The notes under the pieces: model-generated
Told to the model about the DNA's origin: nothing
The model's input: the letters and a program-made list of their open reading frames with translations, nothing else
Databases searched by the model: none
Made by a program: the position numbers and the translations under genes
Source of the DNA: QHXM01 sp032160705
GTDB taxonomy: Bacteria > Acidobacteriota > Blastocatellia > Pyrinomonadales > Pyrinomonadaceae
DNA length: 64,000 nucleotides
Assembly (NCBI GenBank): GCA_032160705.1
Contig: JAVHVE010000065.1
Span: 133,944-197,943, forward strand
Direction: 5' to 3'
In this document: one piece after another, positions 42,711 through 51,688 of the stretch
Layout: every line of letters starts with the position of its first letter
How positions within the stretch are numbered: the first letter of the stretch is position 1

Positions 42711-44116
42711 ACAGAAAAGTTTGTCGAGGTGGTGTTCGTTTCATACTCGCGCAGCTTGCGGTAGAGGGTGCGGGCGGAGATGCCGAGGATGGCGGCGGCG
42801 CGCTCGCGGTTGCCGCCAGCTTCCGAGAGGACGCGCAGGATGTGTTGCCGTTCCAACTCGTAAAGAGTGGAGGGCGGGGAATCAGGGGCTGTGGGTCGGG
42901 GGGAAGAATCAATCGCTGACCCGTGACCCGCGTCTCCACCGAGCATCAACTGTCCGGCTTCAATCGTCTCGGTTGGAGAGAGAGCGATGGCGCGTTCCAG
43001 GCAGTTGCGAAGCTCGCGGATGTTGCCAGGCCAGGAGAAGGTTTGCAGCCGTTGGAGCGCATCATCTGACAAAGAGAGCGCGGGGCGATTGAATCTCTGG
43101 CGATAGAGCGTCAGGAAATATTCGATTAAAGCCGGGATGTCTGCGGGGCGCTCGCGCAGCGGCAGAATGTGCAGCGAGACGACGTTGAGACGATAGAAGA
43201 GGTCTGCGCGAAAGCGGCCATCGCGCACGTCCTGCGGAAGATGACGATTGGTGGCGGCGATGACGCGCACGTCAACCGTTTGATCGCGCGTTGAGCCGAC
43301 GCGACGAAAGCGTCCCTGTTCCAGAAAGTGCAGCAGCTTGACCTGAACGGCGAGTGGCATCTCGCCGACTTCGTCCAGAAAGAGAGTCGAGCCGTCTGCG
43401 GCTTCAATCAACCCGCGCTTCAAAGCGCTTGCGCCAGTGAACGCACCCTTCTCGTGGCCGAAGAATTCCGACTCGAACAGGGATTCGGGCATCGCGCCGC
43501 AGTTGACCGTGATGAGAGGAGAATCATTGCGGGCGCTTCTGGCGTGAATGAAGCGCGCGAGCACATCTTTGCCCGTCCCACTCTCGCCCGTGATGATGAC
43601 AGTCGAATCGAGTCGCGCCGCAGACTCCGCCAACTCGACCACGCCGCGCATCGCCGCGCTCTGGTAAATAAAGGCAAGCGGTTCATCTTCAGCAGTCGCT
43701 GGCTGGCGCACGACGGAACGCAGAGATGCGTTCTGGCGGACGAGCCTGCTCTTTTCGTCCGCCTTGCGGATGACGGCTTCCATTTCGTCAAGGGTCGCAG
43801 GCTTCGTCAGGTAATCGTAAGCGCCAAGCCGCATCGCCTCGATGCCGGTTGAGAGCGAGGTGTCGGCGGTGAGCATGATGACTTCGGGCGCATCCTCCAT
43901 CTGCCTGATCTGGCGCAGCACGTCGAGACCGGAAATGCCCCCCATCTTGATGTCGAGCAGGACGACATCGCAGTCCGTCGAGCGCAAAGACAGCAACGCC
44001 TCCTCGCCGCTTCCGACCGAGGTCGCCTCGATGCTCAAATCGTTGAGCTGGTCGGTCACAAGGTCACGAAACATCTTGTTGTCGTCCACGACCAGCACAC
44101 GAATCTTGCGGCTCAT
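42707..44116 (-). CDS. NtrC-family sigma-54-dependent response regulator
   Basis: 469 residues. Receiver with D55 (VVLLDIKM). AAA+ domain about 145-375: GESGTGKDVLARFIH (Walker A), the sigma-54 contact loop GAFTGA (HEKGAFTGASALKRG), LFLDEVGEMPLAVQVKLLHFLEQGRFRRVG (Walker B). C-terminal Fis-type helix-turn-helix: NRERAAAILGISARTLYRKLREYE. Activates sigma-54 promoters; targets unknown. Gene order on the minus strand is histidine kinase, this gene, DUF2283. A heptad element lies between the kinase and this gene. Confidence 0.95.
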   Translation of the reverse strand: MSRKIRVLVVDDNKMFRDLVTDQLNDLSIEATSVGSGEEALLSLRSTDCDVVLLDIKMGGISGLDVLRQIRQMEDAPEVIMLTADTSLSTGIEAMRLGAYDYLTKPATLDEMEAVIRKADEKSRLVRQNASLRSVVRQPATAEDEPLAFIYQSAAMRGVVELAESAARLDSTVIITGESGTGKDVLARFIHARSARNDSPLITVNCGAMPESLFESEFFGHEKGAFTGASALKRGLIEAADGSTLFLDEVGEMPLAVQVKLLHFLEQGRFRRVGSTRDQTVDVRVIAATNRHLPQDVRDGRFRADLFYRLNVVSLHILPLRERPADIPALIEYFLTLYRQRFNRPALSLSDDALQRLQTFSWPGNIRELRNCLERAIALSPTETIEAGQLMLGGDAGHGSAIDSSPRPTAPDSPPSTLYELERQHILRVLSEAGGNRERAAAILGISARTLYRKLREYETNTTSTNFSV

Positions 44117-44139
44117 GCTTTACCTCTCCTCAGCGAAAA

Positions 44140-44247
44140 GCAGAAGACAGAAGACAGGAGTCAGAAGTCAGAATGAATATGCGGAGAACCAATGTTACTG
44201 ATTTTCTTTTCTCCTGACTTCTGTCTCCTGTCTCCTGTCTTCTGTTT
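44140..44247. repeat. heptad inverted repeat, CAGAAGA type (A7)
   Basis: CAGAAGA/CAGGAGT/CAGAAGT (44140-44174) and complement (44211-44247), core GCGGAGAACCAATGTTACTGATTTT. The right arm is the kinase C-terminus read on the minus strand. Confidence 0.88.
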
Positions 44248-45793
44248 CCGGCAGCCGGCGGGGAATCCAGAGACGGAAACGGCTGCCCGCGCCCTGCTTG
44301 GATTCGACCGTCAGCGCGCCGCCCAGAGCTTCAGCCAGCGTGTACGAGATGGCGAGGCCTAACCCAGAGCCTTTGCCCTGATCCTTCGTCGTGAAGAAAG
44401 GGTCGAAGATGCGGACGAGCATCTCAGGCGGGATGCCTTGCCCTGTATCCGCAACCTCGACGGCGACGCGCTCGGCGACGCGATGCGTCGAGACGGTAAT
44501 CTCTCCCCCGCTCGCGCCGACAGCGTCGAGAGCGTTGCCCATCAAATTATCCAGCACCTGACGCACCATCCCGACATCGGTCGCGATTTCGCCAACCTCC
44601 GGGTCTAAACTGACTTTGATCTTGATTGTCTCCGACTGGATGCGGTCTTCCGCAAGCCGCGCGCACTGCGCCGCCATCTCGTTGATGTCGCACGCCACGC
44701 GCACGGGGCGGCGCTGTCGCGACAAATCGAGCAGGCCGCGCGTGATTTCTTTGCAGCGCAGAGCCTGGCGCACGATCTCTTCAAGATAGAAAGACCAATC
44801 GCGGCTCTCGTTCAGAGTTGAATCTGCGCCCGCCTTGCGCATGTTGCGCAGCGTGGCTTCGGCGCAGGTCGTGATGGTCGCGAGCGGATTGTTGATCTCG
44901 TGCGCGACACCAGCCGCGAGTTGCCCGACTGTTGCCAAGCGGCGCGAGCGAGCAAGCTGCTCCTGCATGTCGGATAGCTCCGTCACGTCGCTCCAGGTGA
45001 TGACGCTTCCCGACTGGCTTTCCGCTTCGTCGAGCGGCGCGACCGCGACCAGATAGCGTCTTCCGTCTTCGGCCTGCAATTCAAAAGACGACGCCGTGCC
45101 CCGGCTCTCGCCCATGTGGTAGGCGGCGGCGCGCTCACCGAAAAGGCGCGCAAACGCATCCGGGCAGGTCATGCCGATAGCCTCAGCCGGTTGCATCTCC
45201 ATCATGTCTGCGGCGTGAGCGTTGCAGCGAATGATCTGCATGTGGTGATCGTGGACGATGATGCCGTCCGGGATGGCGTCGAAAGTTCGTTCCCAGATTC
45301 TCTTGGCGGCTTCCACCGTCTCAAAGAGCCGTGCATGATCGAGCGCCAGCGCAGCCATCTCCGCCAAGCCTTCGAGCAGCGTCTCTTCTTCCACGGTGAA
45401 CCTGTGTTCCGAGCGATAACCGACGACCAGCGCGCCCAGGGTTTCGCCGCGCGCCTTGAGCGGGACGACGGCCACATCGCGCACTCCTTCGGGGGCGTGC
45501 AGCGGAAAGTCAGTCGCCGGAAACTCGTCACGCACGCCGATGCCATTGATAATCATGAACTCTTCTGCAACTGCGACGCGCTCGAGAAAATTTCCGCGCA
45601 GGGGCATGATGATGTCAGGCTCTAACCCGGCACGCGAGCGAAAACCACTCGTCGCTTTCCAGCTCACAATCTTTTCCGCCAGAGAAAAGCCGGCCACGCT
45701 CGTGGTATCCGCACGCATGATGCGCCGCACCGTATCTGCTATCGTCCGCAGAGCAGTCGTGGATTCGGTTGGAGTTGCGTCGTTAAATCTCAT
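44195..45793 (-). CDS. GAF-PAS sensor histidine kinase
   Basis: 532 residues, no membrane segment. GAF domain about 10-155 (ADTTSVAGFSLAEKIVSWKATSGFRSRAGLEPD ... LGALVVGYRSEHRFT). PAS about 165-280 (IIVHDHHMQIIRCNAHAADMMEM). HisKA with H298 in LAAGVAHEINNPLATI, then HATPase: VLDNLMGNALDAV, VADTGQGIPPEML, GKGSGLGLAISYTLAEALGG. The C-terminal tail PETEDRRQETEVRRKENQ is translated repeat sequence. It probably phosphorylates the NtrC-type regulator downstream. It senses a cytoplasmic signal, by lack of a membrane anchor. Confidence 0.93.
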   Translation of the reverse strand: MRFNDATPTESTTALRTIADTVRRIMRADTTSVAGFSLAEKIVSWKATSGFRSRAGLEPDIIMPLRGNFLERVAVAEEFMIINGIGVRDEFPATDFPLHAPEGVRDVAVVPLKARGETLGALVVGYRSEHRFTVEEETLLEGLAEMAALALDHARLFETVEAAKRIWERTFDAIPDGIIVHDHHMQIIRCNAHAADMMEMQPAEAIGMTCPDAFARLFGERAAAYHMGESRGTASSFELQAEDGRRYLVAVAPLDEAESQSGSVITWSDVTELSDMQEQLARSRRLATVGQLAAGVAHEINNPLATITTCAEATLRNMRKAGADSTLNESRDWSFYLEEIVRQALRCKEITRGLLDLSRQRRPVRVACDINEMAAQCARLAEDRIQSETIKIKVSLDPEVGEIATDVGMVRQVLDNLMGNALDAVGASGGEITVSTHRVAERVAVEVADTGQGIPPEMLVRIFDPFFTTKDQGKGSGLGLAISYTLAEALGGALTVESKQGAGSRFRLWIPRRLPETEDRRQETEVRRKENQ

Positions 45794-46314
45794 CTCAGGT
45801 GTAAAGAGGAACTGCCCCTTTCACTTCCATCGTATCGCCTTTGCTGGCGGAGGTTCGACTGTTCTGGCCGGTCTGCGATTGAACATCTCCAATCACAAAT
45901 CAAAGCCATCTTACGGCAAGTTCTGAAGTGTCGGGACTCTTTGTTAGCTCTTGAGCTGCAAGGTTGAGAGCGCGACCTCGCGGCAGCCTTTGCCAATCTT
46001 TCTACGCGGAAAGACAGGCGGACGTCAAGGTGAAAGACAAAGCAAAAAGGTACAGGACAAAGGGAAGGGGAGAGCCACGCATTATTTATGGCGCTTCACA
46101 GTTCACTTTTGCCTTCTTACTTTTACATTCTGACCTTCTTTTCACTGTCATGATTTTCTTTCAGGTGATGCCGGAATCCGGCGCTCGAAGAGCCTCTCGC
46201 TCACAAGTCTCTACACTTTGCAGGCTCTCATCCAAACGGCACAAAGGTTGCACCGCGTGGTGTCAGGTGATGGATTGACCGTCGCCCGAGATGAATCATG
46301 AAGGAGAAAAATTG
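45794..46314. other. 521-base non-coding stretch
   Basis: Divergent region between the kinase and the next gene, containing a diverged heptad element (46027-46138). I find no gene, convincing promoter pair or RNA fold in the remainder. Confidence 0.6.
46027..46138. repeat. diverged heptad inverted repeat, B type (B5)
   Basis: GGTGAAAGACAAAGCAAAAAGG... and ...TTTTGCCTTCTTACTTTTACA, with mismatches and a core GCCACGCATTATTTATGGCGC. An older copy by its poor match. Confidence 0.6.
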
Positions 46315-46812
46315 ATGCGAATATTAAACTATCTGGGGCGCACTTTTATCTTGAGCTGTGCGCTCATCATCGGAATGGCGAGCGCGACCGCACAGGCGAC
46401 ACGCGATGCAGGCGGCTATTCCGATTCGGATGCTGCAACCCGCTCGCGCATAACCGGTGATCGCGCGGAGACCGACCCGGCGGAAATCCTGCGCGCAGCG
46501 CGCACCGTATACATCAAGCCCAACGAATACATTAACGCTGAATATCTCGAATACAAGCTCGATAAATTGGCTGAATTCGGGCAATGGCATCTGGCCTTTG
46601 TGCGTGACAGCGAGAAAGCCGATCTGATAATCGAGATTCATCGCAAGGCTCTCAATTACATCTTCAGCGTCGTCGAGCCGGAGTCCAGCGTCATCGTCAC
46701 GAAAGGAAAGGTCGTCGCCATCAACGGCCTGGTCGCTGCCGAAGACATCTCAAAAGAGATCGCCAAAAAGATGAAGGACACACGCGCTCTGCCCACGAGC
46801 GCGCCGGAATGA
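46315..46812 (+). CDS. exported protein of unknown function
   Basis: 165 residues from ATG 46315 after AAGGAG at 46301-46306. Signal peptide (FILSCALIIGMASATAQ). Mature part: AEILRAARTVYIKPNEYINAEYLEYKLDKLAEFGQWHLAFVRDSEKADLIIEIHRKALNYIFSVVEPESSVIVTKGKVVAINGLVAAEDISKEIAKKMK. The pattern of helix-strand repeats resembles the periplasmic 'DUF4136-like' type of small exported proteins, but I do not assign a family. Confidence 0.65.
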   Translation: MRILNYLGRTFILSCALIIGMASATAQATRDAGGYSDSDAATRSRITGDRAETDPAEILRAARTVYIKPNEYINAEYLEYKLDKLAEFGQWHLAFVRDSEKADLIIEIHRKALNYIFSVVEPESSVIVTKGKVVAINGLVAAEDISKEIAKKMKDTRALPTSAPE

Positions 46813-46845
46813 AATATCTGTTTAAGGAGCTATTCAATGCCAATG

Positions 46846-46871
46846 AAAAAGGGCGGCCCGGACAGCCGCCC
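46846..46871 (-). terminator. intrinsic terminator of pckA
   Basis: On the minus strand GGGCGGC (46871-46865), loop TGTCCGG, GCCGCCC (46857-46851), then TTTTT. Located 33 bases after the pckA stop. Confidence 0.8.
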
Positions 46872-46903
46872 CTGCAAATGCAAATCGATTCGCCAATCTC
46901 TGG

Positions 46904-48526
46904 CTAGTCGGCGGCGGGCGCAACGGCACGCACACCCTCGGAAACTCCATCCGAGTATTTCTTAAAATTCTCGTTGAAGAGTCGGGCGAGGTCGCGCGCC
47001 TTTTCGTCGTAAGCCTCTTTGTCGGCCCAAGTGTTGCGCGGGATGAGAACTTCCGGCGGAACGTCCGGGCAGGAAGTGGGAATGTTCAGGCCGAAGACGG
47101 GGTCAGGCATTGTCTCAACACCGGCGAGCGTGCCCGTCAGGATGGCGCGAATCATGGCGCGCGTGTATTTGATCTTCATGCGCTGGCCTGTCCCGTAAGG
47201 GCCGCCAGACCAGCCCGTGTTGATGAGCCAGCAATTAGCCTTGTGCTCGGCCATCTTCTTGCCCAGAAGGTCTGCGTAGACGCCCGGATGCAAGACCATG
47301 AAGGGTGCGCCGAAGCAGGTTGAAAAGGTCGCCGTCGGTTCGGTGACGCCCCTCTCAGTGCCCGCGATCTTCGCCGTGTAGCCGGAGAGGAAATGATACA
47401 TCGCCTGCTCAGGCGTCAGGCGCGAGACGGGCGGCAGCACGCCGAAGGCATCAGCCGTCAACATAATAATGTTCTGCGGATGCCCTGCGTAACCTTCCGG
47501 CATGATGTTCGGGATGCTCTCCAGGGGATATGCCGCGCGCGTGTTCTCCGTCTTCGACGCATCGTCCAGATCGAGCGCGCGGGTCTCGGCATCATAGACG
47601 ACGTTTTCCAGGACAGTGCCAAACATGCGTGTGGTGCGATAGATGTCCGGTTCTGCTTCCGCCGAGAGCTTGATGACTTTGGCGTAGCAGCCGCCCTCGA
47701 AATTGAAGATGCCGTCGTCAGACCACCCGTGCTCGTCGTCGCCGATGAGCTTGCGCTCCGGGTCGGCTGAAAGAGTCGTCTTGCCTGTGCCGGAAAGGCC
47801 GAAGAAGATGGCCACGTCGCCTTTGTCTCCGACGTTTGCCGAGCAGTGCATGCTCATCACGCCGCGCTGCGGCAACAGATAGTTGAGAATCGTGAAGACG
47901 CTCTTCTTGGTCTCGCCTGCGTAAGACGTGCCGCCGATGAGGACGAGCCTCTGGCTGAAATCCATCAGGATGAAAGTCTCGGAGCGTGTCCCGTCGCGCT
48001 CAGGTTCAGCGCGAAACGAGGGGAAGTTAATAATCGTGAATTCGGGATGGTGGTCGGCCTCGTCGTCGTTGATGAACATCGTGCGCGCGAACAGGGAGTG
48101 CCAGGCAAACTCTGTGATGATCCTGACCGGCAGACGATAGCGTGGGTCTGCCCCGGCGAAAGTGTCCTGGACAAAAAGGTCGCCCCCCTTGGCGTGTGCC
48201 ATCATGCGTTCTTTCAACGCGTTGAACTTTTCCGGTGAAAACTCTTTGTTGACCTCGCCCCAGAAAACTTTGTCTTCACTTGACGGCTCGCGGACGATGG
48301 CTTTGTCTTTGGCTGCGCGCCCGGTGTGCTCGCCTGTGTCTACGATCAACGCGCCGTGATCCGAAAAAATGCCCTCGTTGCGGCGGGCAATCTCTTCATA
48401 AAGCTCCGGCGTGTTGAGATTCCAGTAAACGTTGGCGGCTTCCGTGATGCCGTAGTTATCCAGCTCGTAACTGGTTCGCTTGTGTCCCTTGTCCTGAGTG
48501 ATTTTTTGTGTACGAAGTGAAGTCAT
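46904..48526 (-). CDS. pckA: phosphoenolpyruvate carboxykinase (ATP)
   Basis: 540 residues, normal length. Converts oxaloacetate and ATP to PEP and CO2, the entry step of gluconeogenesis. Key motifs: ATP-binding FFGLSGTGKTTLSADPERKLIGDDEHGW, the metal-ligand ELMADE-type region, YAGETKKSVFTILNYLLPQRGVMSMHCSANVG, and YTAKIAGTERGVTEP. Suited to growth on amino acids or acetate, which agrees with the many peptidases in the window. Strong unique family signature. Confidence 0.97.
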   Translation of the reverse strand: MTSLRTQKITQDKGHKRTSYELDNYGITEAANVYWNLNTPELYEEIARRNEGIFSDHGALIVDTGEHTGRAAKDKAIVREPSSEDKVFWGEVNKEFSPEKFNALKERMMAHAKGGDLFVQDTFAGADPRYRLPVRIITEFAWHSLFARTMFINDDEADHHPEFTIINFPSFRAEPERDGTRSETFILMDFSQRLVLIGGTSYAGETKKSVFTILNYLLPQRGVMSMHCSANVGDKGDVAIFFGLSGTGKTTLSADPERKLIGDDEHGWSDDGIFNFEGGCYAKVIKLSAEAEPDIYRTTRMFGTVLENVVYDAETRALDLDDASKTENTRAAYPLESIPNIMPEGYAGHPQNIIMLTADAFGVLPPVSRLTPEQAMYHFLSGYTAKIAGTERGVTEPTATFSTCFGAPFMVLHPGVYADLLGKKMAEHKANCWLINTGWSGGPYGTGQRMKIKYTRAMIRAILTGTLAGVETMPDPVFGLNIPTSCPDVPPEVLIPRNTWADKEAYDEKARDLARLFNENFKKYSDGVSEGVRAVAPAAD

Positions 48527-48602
48527 AGTTGCTCCAATAAAATGATCTCAAGAGGTAAATGAGCCAGGGCCGCGCCCTGCGCTCTTTCACACATCTCCCG
48601 TT

Positions 48603-48842
48603 TTATTCGGCTGCGTCTGCCGCGGCGTGGCGCTCATGCGCCAGTTCACGCAGGGCGACAGCGAGATCGCGTGCGGCTCGCTCAAGACGGTCGGCGCACG
48701 CTTCCAGTTCATCCAGGTCGGACGTTGAGCGCACAGCCACGGCTGCGCGGGCACTTTCAATCTGTGAGGTTAAACGCTCCGCCGCTGTTTCGGTCTCCTT
48801 CTCGGCGCGCGTCATTTGTATTGGTGACATGCTGGTTTCCAT
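48603..48842 (-). CDS. small coiled-coil protein
   Basis: 79 residues, nearly all one amphipathic helix: EKETETAAERLTSQIESARAAVAVRSTSDLDELEACADRLERAARDLAVALRELAHE. Low complexity, but the heptad pattern and codon bias suggest a real gene. Its start could be the internal ATG of MTRAEKE. No function can be proposed. It lies between pckA and a repeat element. Confidence 0.5.
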   Translation of the reverse strand: METSMSPIQMTRAEKETETAAERLTSQIESARAAVAVRSTSDLDELEACADRLERAARDLAVALRELAHERHAAADAAE

Positions 48843-49009
48843 ACTGACAAAATATTAAAGCTGGCGCAAGGCGCAAAAAACTCCCGTTAATCTACTGCAT
48901 CACCGGCGCATCTGTTCTTGAAAGGCCAGCGCGCCGTTACAACTCAATTTGAGCATTAAGTGTAAGTAATGTCTTACATCACGGAGGGCATGGGAATCAA
49001 GTCGAGATA

Positions 49010-49108
49010 AAGGCAAAAGGTAAAAGTAAAAAGGCAAAAGTGAGGAGAAGCCAATTTAATTAGCGATAGCTTCCTCCTTCCTTTTGCCTTTTTACTTTTA
49101 CCTTTTTA
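49010..49108. repeat. heptad inverted repeat, GGTAAAA type (B6)
   Basis: GGCAAAA/GGTAAAA/GTAAAAA (49010-49040) and complement (49078-49108). Core AGAAGCCAATTTAATTAGCGATAGCTTC. Confidence 0.85.
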
Positions 49109-49111
49109 CTA

Positions 49112-49444
49112 CTACTCTGCATGATATATCTGACTCACAACACCCAGAATCGCTTCTTCTTCCAATGCTGCAAGTGCGGCAGCCTTAAGTTTATCCGCAT
49201 AAGCAGAGACAATCTCAAAATTCTCTTCAAAGGTATATGGCGTATCCGTGTAAATCAGATTGATGCGATCCTGGATTGGCAAGCCTGCCTGAGAAAGATA
49301 ACTGCCGTCGAGATTCCGAATAATTGTGCAGCCGCCAAAAGTGTAGGTAAATTCCTGCGTCAGCGCACCCAGCAAATCCCGATAAGAAGCGTGAGGCAAA
49401 TCAGGGAGATACACTTCAATTCTTGCCTTTTCTGACAGTGGCAA
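49112..49444 (-). CDS. unknown 110-residue protein
   Basis: SEKARIEVYLPDLPHASYRDLLGALTQEFTYTFGGCTIIRNLDGSYLSQAGLPIQDRINLIYTDTPYTFEENFEIVSAYADKLKAAALAALEEE: a mixed alpha/beta protein. It overlaps the upstream 49-residue gene by 29 bases on the same strand, in the style of a toxin-antitoxin or small operon pair, but neither family is recognised. Confidence 0.6.
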   Translation of the reverse strand: MPLSEKARIEVYLPDLPHASYRDLLGALTQEFTYTFGGCTIIRNLDGSYLSQAGLPIQDRINLIYTDTPYTFEENFEIVSAYADKLKAAALAALEEEAILGVVSQIYHAE

Positions 49445-49565
49445 TGAATTGCTCCTTCCGCTTCTCGAATTCCTGCGTCCGCTTCAAGGATTCTTTAGCC
49501 GATAGCTTTAATCTTGGTGGACGCTCAATTTTGAGTTCTTTCAAATCTTTTAATCTTCTCGCCAT
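49416..49565 (-). CDS. small basic protein
   Basis: 49 residues from ATG 49565: ARRLKDLKELKIERPPRLKLSAKESLKRTQEFEKRKEQFIATVRKGKN. Very basic and helical, and it overlaps the following 110-residue gene. Perhaps its regulatory partner; this is inference from overlap and size only. The 250 bases upstream to 49879 show no gene or clear signal. Confidence 0.5.
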   Translation of the reverse strand: MARRLKDLKELKIERPPRLKLSAKESLKRTQEFEKRKEQFIATVRKGKN

Positions 49566-49879
49566 AATTTGACTCCAAAAACTGATACTGCCATCCGGCG
49601 AATTGCATTCTAGCACACTGAGCATTTCGGCTTCATATACGAGAAGCGCCCAACATCGGAATTGACCCGCCCGTTATCGAAGCGGGCGACGATCTAGAAC
49701 TATTGGCTGATTGGCTGGATCGTCATCCTCTCGCAACATCAGCCAGATAGATTCCGGCTCACCTTCATGACCCGTTTCTAGCGACTCTGGAACAGCAGTC
49801 CACTCACGGCCACAGCAGCCCAACTACTGATTAAGCCGCATGGTACGTCTTAATACACTTTCAATAATACGATCAAGAT

Positions 49880-51058
49880 TCAAAGAATCGAAGTCTCTTC
49901 GATAAAATGACCTTCAATGAATCTCTCAGCGCCGAGCGGTTTGATGTCGAGCAGGCGCGTCTTTCCGTGCAGGAGTAATTCCGAGATGAGGCGACCTGTG
50001 GCGGGAGAGTGCATGACGCCGTGACCGCTGAAACCGTTGGCGAGGAAGAGGCCGCGCACATTGGGCGCAGCGCCGATGATCGCGTGATGGTCTGGCGTCA
50101 TCTCGTACAATCCTGCGCGGCAGCGGCTCTCGTCCACAATCCCTCGCGCCAAAAGAGGCATGCGATGCGCGGCACGCGCGCAGACTTTTTCGATAAACTC
50201 TCTCTCGAATTCCGTCTTGAATCCGGGCGTCTCCAGAGGATCAGGCCAGGCCAGCAGCGCGCCGGGCTCAAGCCAATCCTGCGGAGCGCGTCTGAAGTGA
50301 AAGCCGTCGGTCATGTCAATCACCATCGGCAATCGCGCGGGTAAATCTTCAGGCAGGCGAGTGGCGACCAATTGTCTCCGCAGCGGGATGACGGGAATCT
50401 CGACACCTGCGAGACGTGCAACTTGCGCCGCCCACGCGCCCGATGCGTTGACGACCGTGCGCGTCGAGATGCGGCCTCGCGTCGTCAAAACTCCTGAGAT
50501 AGACCCGCCTTCCGTCTCGATGCCCGTCACCTCAGTCCTGAGCCACAGGCGAACGCCACGCTCGCTCGCGCGCTCCATAAAGCCGCGCATCACGCTCATT
50601 GGCTCGATGAGCCCATCCGTCGGGCAGTATGAGCCTCCGAGAACGTCGTCCGTGCAAAGTTGCGGAATCATCGCTGCGATGTCTTCACGGCTGACAATTT
50701 CGACCGTTGCAAGACCGGCGGCGCGCTGCTTCTCGCGTGTTTGTTTAAGATAATCGAGGTGACGCTCCGTGGTGGCGATGAACAGATAACCGTTCGGCTG
50801 GTAGCCTGATGTACGACCAGTTGCTTCCTCGAAATGCGAGAAGAAATCAATCGAGTAGAGCGACATCTGGACGTTGATTGCAGTGGAGAACTGCGCGCGC
50901 ACGCCGCCGGTTGCCCTACCCGTCGAGCCCAGACCCTGCACGCCTCCGCGCTCGACGACGAGGACGTTTGAGCAACCCGCTTCCGATAGGTAGTAGGCGA
51001 TGCTCGACCCGATGATGCCGCCGCCGATAATGACGACATCCGCCGTCTCAGTCATCAT
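49880..51058 (-). CDS. FAD-dependent oxidoreductase (DAO/sarcosine oxidase beta-like)
   Basis: 392 residues from ATG 51058 (or 51055). Dinucleotide motif TADVVIIGGGIIGSSIAYYLSEAGCSNVLVVERGG at the start, VNASGAWAAQVARLAGVEIPVIPLRRQ, and the C-terminal FAD block GLYEMTPDHHAIIGAAPNVRGLFLANGFSGHGVMHSPATGR. This is the D-amino-acid/sarcosine oxidase family; the order of motifs is closest to the beta subunit of heterotetrameric sarcosine oxidase. The substrate is unproven. The divergent gene start at 51211 leaves about 150 bases for a shared regulatory region. Confidence 0.9.
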   Translation of the reverse strand: MMTETADVVIIGGGIIGSSIAYYLSEAGCSNVLVVERGGVQGLGSTGRATGGVRAQFSTAINVQMSLYSIDFFSHFEEATGRTSGYQPNGYLFIATTERHLDYLKQTREKQRAAGLATVEIVSREDIAAMIPQLCTDDVLGGSYCPTDGLIEPMSVMRGFMERASERGVRLWLRTEVTGIETEGGSISGVLTTRGRISTRTVVNASGAWAAQVARLAGVEIPVIPLRRQLVATRLPEDLPARLPMVIDMTDGFHFRRAPQDWLEPGALLAWPDPLETPGFKTEFEREFIEKVCARAAHRMPLLARGIVDESRCRAGLYEMTPDHHAIIGAAPNVRGLFLANGFSGHGVMHSPATGRLISELLLHGKTRLLDIKPLGAERFIEGHFIEETSIL

Positions 51059-51210
51059 GCGCTGTAGATTGGACGAGGCGAGAGTTTTATGCAATCCGAA
51101 AAAGCGTCGCCACGCGAAAGTCTGCAAACAGCTTCTAATCCTGCCGTCGAGTGTGTTAATGTGCTGCGCCACACAACCGGCAATTCAAATTCATTGGAGG
51201 AAGAAGCGAG

Positions 51211-51369
51211 ATGGCGGACGATAAGAAAGAAAGAATCTGTAAGAATCCACCCTGCGGCTGTCCGGCGACGGAAGGCAGCAAATACTGTAGCACTTCTTGC
51301 GAAGGCACGGGCGACACCATAGAGCTTGATTGTGATTGCGGCCACCCCGATTGCAGCGGGAATTTCTAA
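51211..51369 (+). CDS. metallothionein-like small cysteine-rich protein
   Basis: 52 residues, too short for common gene cut-offs. GGAGG at 51196-51200 precedes ATG 51211. Eight cysteines at 10, 15, 17, 26, 30, 41, 43 and 48 and a His at 45. The pattern C-x4-C-x-C ... YCSTSC ... CDCGHPDC matches the bacterial metallothionein plan (SmtA-like: C..C.C ... YCS.AC ... CGH..C). Likely a soluble zinc (or other soft metal) store. No metal-sensing regulator lies next to it. Confidence 0.78.
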   Translation: MADDKKERICKNPPCGCPATEGSKYCSTSCEGTGDTIELDCDCGHPDCSGNF

Positions 51370-51424
51370 GGTCAGACCTCAAGCATTAGGTGAGAGCGCG
51401 TTAGGAGAGCGTGGCCTTGCCCCT

Positions 51425-51637
51425 GACCCTGAAAGGGTCACATACAATAGCCGGGGCAAGCAAACCGCAGGGTTGCGCCGCCCCCGGATTACATAGGGAA
51501 AATATTCCGACCCTGAAGGGGTCGCATATTCAATGTTGAAGTGCGACCCCTTCAGGGTCGGATTCTTTTTACGTATCTCTCACCGGGGGCGGCGCTATCG
51601 CTTGCCCCCGGCTATTGTATGTGACCCTTTCAGGGTC
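51425..51637. repeat. palindromic GACCCTGAAAGGGTC element, copy 2
   Basis: Begins GACCCTGAAAGGGTC, ends GACCCTTTCAGGGTC (51623-51637). The middle holds CATACAATAGCCGGGGCAAGC mirrored by GCTTGCCCCCGGCTATTGTATG, plus a central GACCCTGAAGGGGTCGC palindrome. Close match to 24575-24790. Confidence 0.9.
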
Positions 51638-51688
51638 AGGATGAGGAACAACCTCTATCCTTGAATGGGTGGCCGTATGGCGCACCAA

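Noticed and set aside
46837..46965. A short plus-strand ORF of about 42 codons with AAGGAG ahead of its ATG near 46837
   Set aside because: It overlaps the pckA terminator and the end of pckA in antisense, with arginine-rich random composition. The Shine-Dalgarno match is likely chance.
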